Source: Thermoleophilia bacterium (GTDB lineage: Bacteria; Actinomycetota; Thermoleophilia; Gaiellales; JAICJC01). Taken from it: a stretch of DNA of 62,245 bases. The notes beneath the pieces are model-generated. The model made no database searches. It was given only the letters and a program-made list of their open reading frames with translations, and had not been told where the DNA came from. Positions within the stretch are counted from its first letter, which is position 1. Every line of letters begins with the position of its first letter. Positions 15,388 through 21,630 of the stretch are shown here, piece after piece. The stretch is taken from assembly GCA_025928655.1 (NCBI GenBank), contig JAICJC010000004.1:1-62245 (forward strand). The letters run 5' to 3'. Made by a program: the position numbers and the translations under genes.

Positions 15388-16598
15388 TGGTGCTCGACAC
15401 GCTCCCGATCGTCTTCGTGCTCGCCGGGCTCGCCTTCTACGTCGTGCTCGGTGGCGCCGACTTCGGCGCCGGCCTGTGGCAGCTCCTGGCGGGCCGGGGC
15501 GCGCCGGCGCAGCGGATCCGCGACCACGCCCACCACGCCATGGGGCCCGTCTGGGAGGCGAACCACGTCTGGCTGATCTTCGTGATCACCGTCCTGTGGA
15601 CCGGGTATCCGCGCGTGTTCGCCTCGATCGCCTCGACGCTCTCGATCCCGTTCTTCGTGGCGGCGATCGGGATCATCCTGCGCGGCGGCGCGTACGCCCT
15701 GCGGCCGGGCACGCGCACCGCCCGGGAGCAGCGGACGCTCGAGACGGTGCTCTCGGTCTCCTCCATCATGGCGCCGCTCGCGCTCGGGATGACGGTGGGG
15801 GCGATCGCGGGCGGCCGCGTCCCGGTCGGGAACGCCGCCGGCGACCTGGTGACGAGCTGGCTGAACCCGCTCTCGATCACGATCGGGCTGATCTCGGTCG
15901 CGTTCAGCGCGTATCTGGCGGCCGTGTTCCTGAGCGGCGACGCCGTCCGCCGCGGCGAGGCCGGCCTGGCCGAGCGCTTCCGGGCGCGGGCGCTCGCCTC
16001 GGGCGTCGTCGCCGGGGTCGCCGCCGTCGCGGGCGTGATCGCGCTGCGGCGCGACGCGCACGACCTCTACCACGAGCTCGTATTCGGCCGCGCGCGCCCC
16101 GCGCTGATCGTGTCGGCGGCCGCCGGCATGGCGACGGTCGGCCTCGTGCGCCGCCGCCGGTACGAGCCGGCCCGGTACACCGCCGCGCTCGCCGTCGCCG
16201 CCGTGATCGCGGGATGGGCGCTGGCGCAGGCGCCCGATCTGCTCCCCGGCTACACGATCGAGCGCGCGGCGGCGCCCGACAACACGATGATCGCGCTCAT
16301 CGTCGCCGTGATCGCCGGCGGCATCATCCTCTTCCCGTCGCTCGCAGTGCTCTTCCGGCTCACACTGGCAGGCCAGCTCTCGCCGGGCGAGGCGGCGTCC
16401 GACGCTCCCGGCGAGGGACGGCCGCCGGCGACCGGCGGGGGGAGGGCCGCGCGGGGCGCGGTCGCCTGCCTGGTGGTCGCCCTCGGCTTCCTCACGGTCG
16501 CCGATGCCGCCTGGGCGCACGCGGTCGGCGTCGCGGCGCTCTTCGGGTTCGCGATCCTGGGAGCGGCGGCGCTCATCGCGCCGGAGATCAAGACCTGA
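15387..16598 (+). CDS. cydB: Cytochrome bd-type ubiquinol oxidase subunit II
   Basis: A 403-residue partner of CydA, starting at ATG 15387 inside the cydA stop (TGATG). It opens with VLAGLAFYVVLGGADFGAGLWQLL in the first helix, the signature of CydB, then GPVWEANHVWLIFVITVLWTGYP and FFVAAIGIILRGGAYALR. About nine hydrophobic segments follow, including a C-terminal pair after a charged Gly/Pro-rich linker (about 345-365) that is longer than in most CydB. No cydX-like or cydCD assembly genes follow; the gene ends six bases before the hairpin-repeat array at 16604. Confidence 0.93.
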   Translation: MVLDTLPIVFVLAGLAFYVVLGGADFGAGLWQLLAGRGAPAQRIRDHAHHAMGPVWEANHVWLIFVITVLWTGYPRVFASIASTLSIPFFVAAIGIILRGGAYALRPGTRTAREQRTLETVLSVSSIMAPLALGMTVGAIAGGRVPVGNAAGDLVTSWLNPLSITIGLISVAFSAYLAAVFLSGDAVRRGEAGLAERFRARALASGVVAGVAAVAGVIALRRDAHDLYHELVFGRARPALIVSAAAGMATVGLVRRRRYEPARYTAALAVAAVIAGWALAQAPDLLPGYTIERAAAPDNTMIALIVAVIAGGIILFPSLAVLFRLTLAGQLSPGEAASDAPGEGRPPATGGGRAARGAVACLVVALGFLTVADAAWAHAVGVAALFGFAILGAAALIAPEIKT

Positions 16599-16603
16599 CG
16601 ACC

Positions 16604-16887
16604 GACCCGCCAAGAGGGGTCAGACCCCTTCTGGCGGGTCCCCCGCCCCGAGACGCATAACCGTTGCCAGGCACCGGCTATTCACGCACGATGCCGTCCT
16701 CGACCCGCCAAGAGCGGTCTGACCCCTTCTGGCGGGTCCCCACCCCGAAACGCATAACCGGTGCCAGGCACCCGCTATTCAGGCGCCCGGCCAAGATCGA
16801 CGAGCACGGTGCCGTCCTCGACCCGCCAAGAGGGGTCTGACCCCTTCTGGCGGGTCCCCCGCATGACCGGTGCCTGGCAACGGTTAT
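16604..16887. repeat. Three-copy tandem array of hairpin elements mixed with copies of the flanking gene's 3' end
   Basis: The array contains three copies of a long hairpin: arms GACCCGCCA and TGGCGGGTC around GGGGTC-W-GACCCC, at 16604-16640, 16702-16738 (one core mismatch) and 16820-16856. After each comes a second hairpin of class GGTGCC-W-GGCACC with ATAACC/GGTTAT-like outer arms (about 16655-16680, 16754-16778, 16863-16887). Between the copies are remnants of the 3' end of the Rieske gene at 16783-16820 and 16687-16702, matching 16892-16930. The array fills the gap between convergent cydB and the Rieske gene, whose TAA lies inside the last hairpin. Confidence 0.85.
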
Positions 16888-17255
16888 GCACGCGCCCGGC
16901 CGAGGTCGACCAGCACGGTGCCTTCCTCGACCCGGACGGGGTACGTGCGCACCCGCAGGCGGGAGCCGGGCGCGACCGCCCGCCCGTCGCGCGCGTCGAA
17001 CTCCCAGCCGTGCCACGCGCACGTCACGGTCGGGCAGGCGTCGTCGACGTCCAGCGCGAGCGGATCGGCGGCCGACGCAACGATGCGCGGGCCGAGCCGG
17101 CCCCGGCACACCGGGCCCCCGGCGTGCGGGCAGACGTTGCGCAGCGCGTAGAGCTGATCGCCGTCCCAGCGGACGATCCCGACCTCGACCCGCCCGGCCC
17201 GCACCACGGTCATGCTCCGGTACGGGAACCGCGCGAGCTCGCCGACCGGTGTCAG
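16884..17255 (-). CDS. Rieske [2Fe-2S] ferredoxin-like protein
   Basis: A 123-residue soluble protein with the Rieske cluster motif: CPHAGGPVCRG (Cys-x-His) and CAWHGWEFD (Cys-x2-His), separated by 30 residues. It resembles the ferredoxin components or NirD-like Rieske proteins that feed electrons to oxygenases. No ATG/GTG precedes the conserved GELARFPYRS segment, so the start is taken as CTG 17255, overlapping the TGA of the amidohydrolase (CTGA); an internal ATG (MTVVRAG) would trim a conserved strand. Its last codons (EGTVLVDLGRARA) are copied in the downstream repeat array. A Rieske oxygenase alpha subunit lies 3 kb upstream; functional pairing is only a possibility. Confidence 0.85.
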   Translation of the reverse strand: MTPVGELARFPYRSMTVVRAGRVEVGIVRWDGDQLYALRNVCPHAGGPVCRGRLGPRIVASAADPLALDVDDACPTVTCAWHGWEFDARDGRAVAPGSRLRVRTYPVRVEEGTVLVDLGRARA

Positions 17256-18343
17256 GCCCCGTTCCAGCCGAAGAGCTCCATCGCGTTGTCGTGGAAGACC
17301 TTGCGGTGCCAGGCCTCCGGGATGTTGCGGCCGATGTCGGCGATGTCGTCCGTGTCCCAGTGCGGGTAGTCGGAGGAGAAGCAGAGGATGTCCTCGGCGC
17401 CGATCAGCTCGAGCAGTCCCAGCATGTGCCGCCGGCTGGGCGCGATCTCGAGCGGCTGGGTCGTCACCCGGACGTGCTCGTAGAAATACTCGCTCGGCGC
17501 ACGCTTGAGCCACGGCGCCTCCCGCCGCAGGCCGCGGAAGTCCATGTCGAACCGCCACAGCACGGCCGGGATCCAGGCGACGCCCGCCTCCATCAGGAGC
17601 ACCCGCAGTCGCGGGAACTTCTCGAAGACGCCGTGCACGATCATGCTGACGAGGTGGGTCATGATCCCCTGCGGGATCAGGGTGTGGTGCTCGAGGTAGA
17701 GGCTCGGCACGCCGCTTCCAACCGGCGACAGGCGCATCGAGGCGAACGACTCCCCGGCCGCGTGGATCGCGATGGGCAGCCCGAGCTCCTCGGCCGCCTC
17801 GTAGATCGGATGGAAGAGCGGATGCCCGAACGGCTTCCCGATCCCGTTCGTCGCCAGCAGGCCGGCCGCGACCCGGGGGTGGCCCCCGATCCGGCGCAGC
17901 TCCCGGGCAGCCTCCTCGGGCAGCTGGTTCGCCAGGATCGCCGTCCCGTACAGGCGCGCGTCGCTGCCGTCGAGCCAGTGCTCGATCGACCAGTCGTTCG
18001 CCGCGCGGGCCAGCTCCGCCGCCCAGTACGGGTTCGCGTTCGCGGCCAGGTACGTGCCCGCCCCGAACGTCAGCAGACCGCGCTCGACCCGGTAGGGACC
18101 GAGCAGCTGCTCCTCCATCAGCGCGTGGCTCGAGCCGGGCGGCCCGCCCTCCTGCGGCCAGGCGTCGTCGCGGAACACCCCGCCGGGGTTGGGGTGGACC
18201 TCGCTCGGGATGACCGGCATGGGCTGTCGCCCGCCCGAGCGGGTCGCGTACTCGCGCCAGCCCGCCGACAGATACGGGAGGAGGACGTCCTGCGACGGCC
18301 AGTCGTGGTGGATATCGCAATCGACGATCGGCCCGCTGTACAC
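17252..18343 (-). CDS. Amidohydrolase 2 family (ACMSD-like) metal-dependent hydrolase
   Basis: A 363-residue TIM-barrel hydrolase starting at GTG 18343. The N-terminal metal site reads GPIVDCDIHHDWP; AIHAAGESF, LYLEHHTLIP and the late DILCFSSDYPHWD supply the His and Asp expected of ACMSD/uracil-5-carboxylate decarboxylase-type amidohydrolases (COG2159). The length is normal. It starts 41 bases after rtcB and overlaps the Rieske gene, so these three may be co-transcribed. It probably acts on a carboxylated aromatic or heterocyclic compound; the substrate is not inferable. Confidence 0.85.
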   Translation of the reverse strand: MYSGPIVDCDIHHDWPSQDVLLPYLSAGWREYATRSGGRQPMPVIPSEVHPNPGGVFRDDAWPQEGGPPGSSHALMEEQLLGPYRVERGLLTFGAGTYLAANANPYWAAELARAANDWSIEHWLDGSDARLYGTAILANQLPEEAARELRRIGGHPRVAAGLLATNGIGKPFGHPLFHPIYEAAEELGLPIAIHAAGESFASMRLSPVGSGVPSLYLEHHTLIPQGIMTHLVSMIVHGVFEKFPRLRVLLMEAGVAWIPAVLWRFDMDFRGLRREAPWLKRAPSEYFYEHVRVTTQPLEIAPSRRHMLGLLELIGAEDILCFSSDYPHWDTDDIADIGRNIPEAWHRKVFHDNAMELFGWNGA

Positions 18344-18384
18344 CGGTGGCAGCCTAGCGACGGCGGTGTGGTGACCGTCCCCGC

Positions 18385-19743
18385 CTAGTCCTTGAACGGG
18401 TCGACGATGTTCGCGCCCGCCATCAGGACGACGACGGGAAGCAGGCGATGCGCGACCTTGATCGTGCCCGTCGCCTCGTGGGCACGGACGACGTCGTCGA
18501 GCTTGCGGTAGACGAACGGCGACTCGTCGACGTCGCCGCCCCGCACCTCGAGCGGGTAGCCGGTCTGGGCGCGGAACTCGTTCAGGCGCTCCGCCATCAT
18601 CTGGCGCGTGATCAGGCCCTTGCGAGTCCCCTTCCGGTTGCCCTTCGCCTTCGAGCGGCTCATCACCCGGCCGGCGCCGTGCACCGTCGAGCGGAGCGAG
18701 CGCCGGGCGAGCTCGGAGTCGACGCCCTCGACGACGACGGCCCAGTCGCCCATCGAGCCGCCGATGAACCCGGTCTGGCCGGGGAACGCGGGCGTCGCCC
18801 CCTTGCGCACGACGCGCACGAGCTCGTCGCCGTGGGTCTCGGTGAACGAGTAGTTGTGATGGTTGTGGACCGTCTCGAGGGCGGTGGTGCCGAGCAGCGA
18901 GAGCACCTCGGCGATCACGTGCTCGCGCCCGGCGTAGGCGTACTCGCCGGCGAGCTGCATCGCCCGCTCGTAGCGACGGCCGATCTCCGCCCGGGCCTCG
19001 GCGTCCTGCGGCCGCGCGCCCAGCTCCTGCGCCGCGTCCGTCGTCAGCGGGAGCAGCGACGGCGCCGCGTGCATCGACTCGCCGCCGGGCATCCGCGAGA
19101 AGAACGCCCGGTGCGCGGCCAGGTTCAGGAACCCCGTCGCGACGCCGTGCCCGAAGCCCCGGCTGCCGAAGTGGCATGCCGCCCAGACGGACCCGTCGTC
19201 GGGCTCGACCAGCAGGTCGACGTAGTGGTTGCCGCTCCCGACCGTCCCCAGCTGCGCCTCGGCGCGGGCGCGCAGCGACCAGCTGCGCTTCCGGCCCGCG
19301 ACGGTCTGGGTCAGCTCGGGGACCTCGCCCCAGATCGGCGAGTCGAACAGCTCGTGGTCGACGGGCGTCTCGTTCTTGCGGCCGATGCCGAAGCTGATCC
19401 GGGTACCGATCTCGTCCGCCAGCCGGCCCAGGTCGGGACGGATGTCTTCGAGGGAGAGACGCGTGCGCACCGCCATCACCCCGCAGCCGATGTCGTAGCC
19501 GACGCCGCTCGGCGACACCATGTCGCGGTAGGCGGCGACGCCGCCGATAGGCATCGAGTAGCCGACGTGGTTGTCGGCCATGAGCGCCGCGTCGCTGACC
19601 CAGCCGTGGCCCGCCACCGTCCTGATCTGGGAGACGGCCATGACGTCGTAGCTGTAGCCGAACACCCGGATCCGGCCGCCGTCGAACTCACGGTAAGGCT
19701 CGCTCTCGCGAACCGTCGTTGCGTCGTCGGGGAATCGGGTCAT
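18385..19743 (-). CDS. rtcB: RtcB-family RNA ligase
   Basis: A 452-residue GTP- and Mn2+-dependent RNA ligase that joins 2',3'-cyclic phosphate and 5'-OH ends, for example to repair cleaved tRNA. All metal and catalytic motifs are visible: GVGYDIGCGV (Asp84, Cys87), GTVGSGNHYVDL (Asn172, His173), CHFGSRGFGHG (His191), VHNHHNYSF (His293 region), RKGATPAFPG and STVHGAGRVMSRSKAKG with the guanylylated His at 355. The start ATG 19743 lies 32 bases after a tRNA-like gene on the same strand. No archease, RtcA or RtcR gene is nearby. The upstream tRNA-like genes suggest a dedicated RNA-repair locus (inference). Confidence 0.95.
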   Translation of the reverse strand: MTRFPDDATTVRESEPYREFDGGRIRVFGYSYDVMAVSQIRTVAGHGWVSDAALMADNHVGYSMPIGGVAAYRDMVSPSGVGYDIGCGVMAVRTRLSLEDIRPDLGRLADEIGTRISFGIGRKNETPVDHELFDSPIWGEVPELTQTVAGRKRSWSLRARAEAQLGTVGSGNHYVDLLVEPDDGSVWAACHFGSRGFGHGVATGFLNLAAHRAFFSRMPGGESMHAAPSLLPLTTDAAQELGARPQDAEARAEIGRRYERAMQLAGEYAYAGREHVIAEVLSLLGTTALETVHNHHNYSFTETHGDELVRVVRKGATPAFPGQTGFIGGSMGDWAVVVEGVDSELARRSLRSTVHGAGRVMSRSKAKGNRKGTRKGLITRQMMAERLNEFRAQTGYPLEVRGGDVDESPFVYRKLDDVVRAHEATGTIKVAHRLLPVVVLMAGANIVDPFKD

Positions 19744-19774
19744 GTCGTCATCTCTCTGGGTGTGGATGGAGTGA

Positions 19775-19845
19775 TAGCTCCACGGAGAGTCGAACTCCGG
19801 TTTCCAGGTTGAGAGCCTGGCGGCCTGCCGTTAGCCGATGGAGCC
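19775..19845 (-). tRNA. tRNA-Glu(CUC)-like gene
   Basis: Read 5' to 3' on the minus strand, this folds as a full cloverleaf. The acceptor GGCTCCA pairs with TGGAGCT (first pair G-U). Then come TC at positions 8-9, a D-arm GGC/GCC with a nine-base loop containing AACGGC, and an anticodon arm CCAGG/CCTGG with loop CTCTCAA (anticodon CUC). The variable loop is AAAC and the T-arm CGGAG/CTCCG has loop TTCGACT. No CCA is encoded. The acceptor sequence is unlike ordinary tRNA-Glu, so it may be a divergent or specialised tRNA. It ends about 30 bases before rtcB. Confidence 0.65.
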
Positions 19846-19870
19846 GCGAAGGTCGCCCGCGACTCCCGAG

Positions 19871-19942
19871 CGCCCCGTGACGGAAGTCGAACCGTCGTCT
19901 CCTCGCAGACAACGAGGTGTCCTGCCATTGAACGAACGGGGC
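19871..19942 (-). tRNA. tRNA-Asp(GUC)-like gene with unusual loops
   Basis: On the minus strand the acceptor GCCCCGT pairs perfectly with ACGGGGC, followed by TC and a D-arm GTT/GAC with a nine-base loop. The anticodon arm CCTCG/CGAGG carries loop TTGTCTG (anticodon GUC); the variable loop is AGAC. The T-arm GACGG/CCGTC has an eight-base loop TTCGACTT instead of seven. Position 37 is T, where functional tRNAs almost always have a purine. The cloverleaf is clear, but these deviations suggest a divergent tRNA or a tRNA mimic. It lies 26 bases upstream of the Glu-like gene. Confidence 0.55.
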
Positions 19943-19972
19943 TCTGGAGGGCGGGTCGTGCGGCGGGCCACG

Positions 19973-19998
19973 AAAAAGGGCGTCCCGCTGGGCCGCCC
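19973..19998 (-). terminator. Rho-independent terminator upstream of the tRNA-like pair
   Basis: The minus strand has GGGCG-G-CCC, loop AGC, GGG-A-CGCCC (eight pairs with one mismatch), followed directly by TTTTT. This would end a transcript coming from the small ORFs. It lies only about 30 bases before the Asp-like gene. Confidence 0.7.
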
Positions 19999-20038
19999 TC
20001 AACTCGAACAGTTCGGTGTCGTCGCCGGTGTCGTTACG

Positions 20039-20197
20039 TCAGCGAGCCCGCGGAGCCGGGTTGAGGGAAGCGTCCGTCGGCAGGCATCGCCGACGGCGTG
20101 GTGTATCGACGGCATGCGGCTGCACGTCGTTACACAACGATTCAGCACCGGCGAGGCGCAGCCTCGCCTGTATGTACTCGGTTTCGATCTGTTTCAC
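20039..20197 (-). CDS. Small ORF 2 upstream of the rtcB locus, unknown function
   Basis: A 52-codon frame from GTG 20197, preceded by AGGAG eight bases upstream. It begins KQIETEYIQARLRLAGAE, a plausible short amphipathic helix, and ends in an Arg/Pro-rich stretch. A frame continuing past its TGA would run into the terminator and the tRNA-like genes, so the short product is the more likely one. Two hairpins fall within the frame (20150-20168 and 20074-20096), so a structured-RNA role is an alternative to coding. No homologue was recognised. Confidence 0.4.
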   Translation of the reverse strand: MKQIETEYIQARLRLAGAESLCNDVQPHAVDTPRRRRCLPTDASLNPAPRAR

Positions 20198-20249
20198 GTA
20201 CGGTACTCCTGAAACGACGAAGGGCGGCCCGGTATTCCCGGGTCGCCCT
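20074..20249 (-). other. Structured RNA region: three strong hairpins between the small ORFs and the terminator
   Basis: Three hairpins occur within 176 bases: 20221-20249 (12 pairs, AGGGCGGCCCGG with loop TATTC), 20150-20168 (GGCGAGGC, loop GCA, GCCTCGCC) and 20074-20096 (CCGTCGGC, seven-base loop, GCCGACGG). This density is unusual for coding sequence in the window and suggests a leader, attenuator or non-coding RNA. The rest of the 19744-20464 gap holds the tRNA-like genes, terminator, small ORFs and promoter listed separately. Confidence 0.5.
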
Positions 20250-20274
20250 CGGCCAGAACCGTATGTTGAGCGGT

Positions 20275-20391
20275 CTAGCTGAGGACGATCCGATCCTTCC
20301 GATCGAGCTGCATCGGGTACGGTGCATGCGTCGACGCGGCCGGTACGAGGCCGGGTTCGGGCATCCACACGGTTGTGATCTGACTGATCAT
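20275..20391 (-). CDS. Small ORF 1 upstream of the rtcB locus, possibly leaderless
   Basis: A 38-codon frame from ATG 20391 to TAG 20275, reading MISQITTVWMPEPGLVPA and ending DRKDRIVLS. It has no ribosome binding site, but a -10-like TATGGT sits exactly seven bases upstream of the ATG, the arrangement of leaderless genes in actinobacteria. Composition is less GC-biased than the flanking genes. No homologue was recognised. It could be a leader peptide for the structured region that follows. Confidence 0.4.
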   Translation of the reverse strand: MISQITTVWMPEPGLVPAASTHAPYPMQLDRKDRIVLS

Positions 20392-20398
20392 CGTTACT

Positions 20399-20427
20399 AC
20401 CATAGCGCGTGACGCGGCAAAGTACAA
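20399..20427 (-). promoter_or_regulatory. Putative promoter for small ORFs / rtcB locus
   Basis: Minus-strand TTGTAC (20427-20422), 17-base spacer, TATGGT (20404-20399). It lies about 40 bases after the stop of the upstream Rieske oxygenase gene and positions a start point at the ATG of small ORF 1. The -35 match is weak. Confidence 0.4.
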
Positions 20428-20464
20428 CCCGCTTTGGTGAATTCGTAGCGTAAGTGTCCGCAGG

Positions 20465-21553
20465 CTACGCCAGCGACCGCTCGACGAGCCGCTGGAAATG
20501 CTGGATGAGGTGCTCGCTCGCGAGCATGAGGCGGCCCTCCGCCAGGCCGCCGGACGTGGCCGCCCGCTGGATGGACTCGACCAGCGCCTGGTCCTCGTCG
20601 AACACCTGGCCCCCGAACTCGTCCAGGGCGGCGATCTCCTCCTCGGACACCTCGTCGCCGTAAAAGCTGTCGGACACGGCGAGCGTCCGGTCGGGGGCGA
20701 GCGGGATGAAGTAGAAGGCCGACAGGTTGGGGGCACCGGGGAACACGTTGATCGTGAACGTGGGCCAGAGCCAGTGGAAGTGCGCCTCGGCGACGGGACC
20801 GACCGGGTTGTACGGCAGGCCGCCGTTCTCGCTCTCGGCGCCCACCCGCGTGCGCGACACCTGGCTCGAGAACCACTCGTCGGCCGTCAGCGCGTAGGTC
20901 TCCGGGCTGACGTCGATCACCCGCGAGAAGCTCGGATGGGCGGTCGGGCAGTGGTAGCACTCGAGATAGTTCTCGACGACCGCCTTCCAGTTCGCCGCGA
21001 TCTCGCTCTCCGCGTGATCGCGGAACCGCATCCTGCCGAGGTCGACGCCGGCGTCGGCCACGATCTGCGGCAGCCCGCCGAGGTAGCGGGCCAGCGGCTG
21101 GGCGTCGAGGTTCCGGTTGACGAAGACGAACGGGCCCCACGTGTCGACGGCGACGGGCACGAGGCCGAACTCCGCCCGGTCGAACCCCGGCTCGAGCTCG
21201 CTGCGCGGCGCCGAGCGCAGGCAGCCGTCCAGCCCGTACGTCCAGGCGTGGTAGGGGCACTGGAGCGACATCCGCCTCCCCCGGCCCTCGGCCACCTCGG
21301 TGGCGCGGTGCCGGCAGATGTTGACGAAGGCGTTCAGGTTCCCGTCCTCGTCACGGACGACCACGATCGGCACCAGGCCGGCCCGGGTGGTGAAGAACTG
21401 GCCCGGCTCGCTGACCCAGTCGAGCACGCCGGCGTAGAGCCAGCTGTCGGCGAACACCCGCCGCTGCTCGAGCCGGAAGACCCCGGGGTCGCAGAACCAG
21501 TCGAACGGGAGGGTGATTCCCCGGTCGAGCCGGGAACCGAGTTCCGTGGCCAT
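20465..21553 (-). CDS. Rieske non-heme iron oxygenase, alpha subunit
   Basis: A 362-residue aromatic-ring-hydroxylating-type oxygenase subunit starting at ATG 21553. The Rieske cluster motif is CRHRATEV then CPYHAWTY (about 87-110). The catalytic domain contains NWKAVVENYLECYHCPTAHP, holding the bridging acidic residue and the two iron-binding His, and a late Asp-bearing segment. It would use reductase-supplied electrons and O2 to hydroxylate or demethylate a small molecule. No reductase or beta subunit is adjacent; the small Rieske protein 3 kb downstream is the nearest possible electron carrier. It is transcribed alone, upstream of the promoter for the rtcB region. Confidence 0.9.
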   Translation of the reverse strand: MATELGSRLDRGITLPFDWFCDPGVFRLEQRRVFADSWLYAGVLDWVSEPGQFFTTRAGLVPIVVVRDEDGNLNAFVNICRHRATEVAEGRGRRMSLQCPYHAWTYGLDGCLRSAPRSELEPGFDRAEFGLVPVAVDTWGPFVFVNRNLDAQPLARYLGGLPQIVADAGVDLGRMRFRDHAESEIAANWKAVVENYLECYHCPTAHPSFSRVIDVSPETYALTADEWFSSQVSRTRVGAESENGGLPYNPVGPVAEAHFHWLWPTFTINVFPGAPNLSAFYFIPLAPDRTLAVSDSFYGDEVSEEEIAALDEFGGQVFDEDQALVESIQRAATSGGLAEGRLMLASEHLIQHFQRLVERSLA

Positions 21554-21630
21554 GCGCCGATCGTACACGCACGCCGCAGGTGGGCGGCCGCTGAGGGGTA
21601 GGGCGGCCGCCCACCGGGCGGGCTCCGTCG

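Noticed and set aside
16604..16887. Possible CRISPR array
   Set aside because: There are only three units of unequal length, the spacers are copies of a neighbouring gene end and hairpins, and no cas genes occur.
16678..17109. A 143-codon minus-strand frame across the hairpin array
   Set aside because: It is an out-of-frame reading of the Rieske gene continuing through the repeats.
19748..20002. An 84-codon minus-strand frame between the terminator and rtcB
   Set aside because: It reads through both tRNA-like genes and part of the terminator, with no ribosome binding site.
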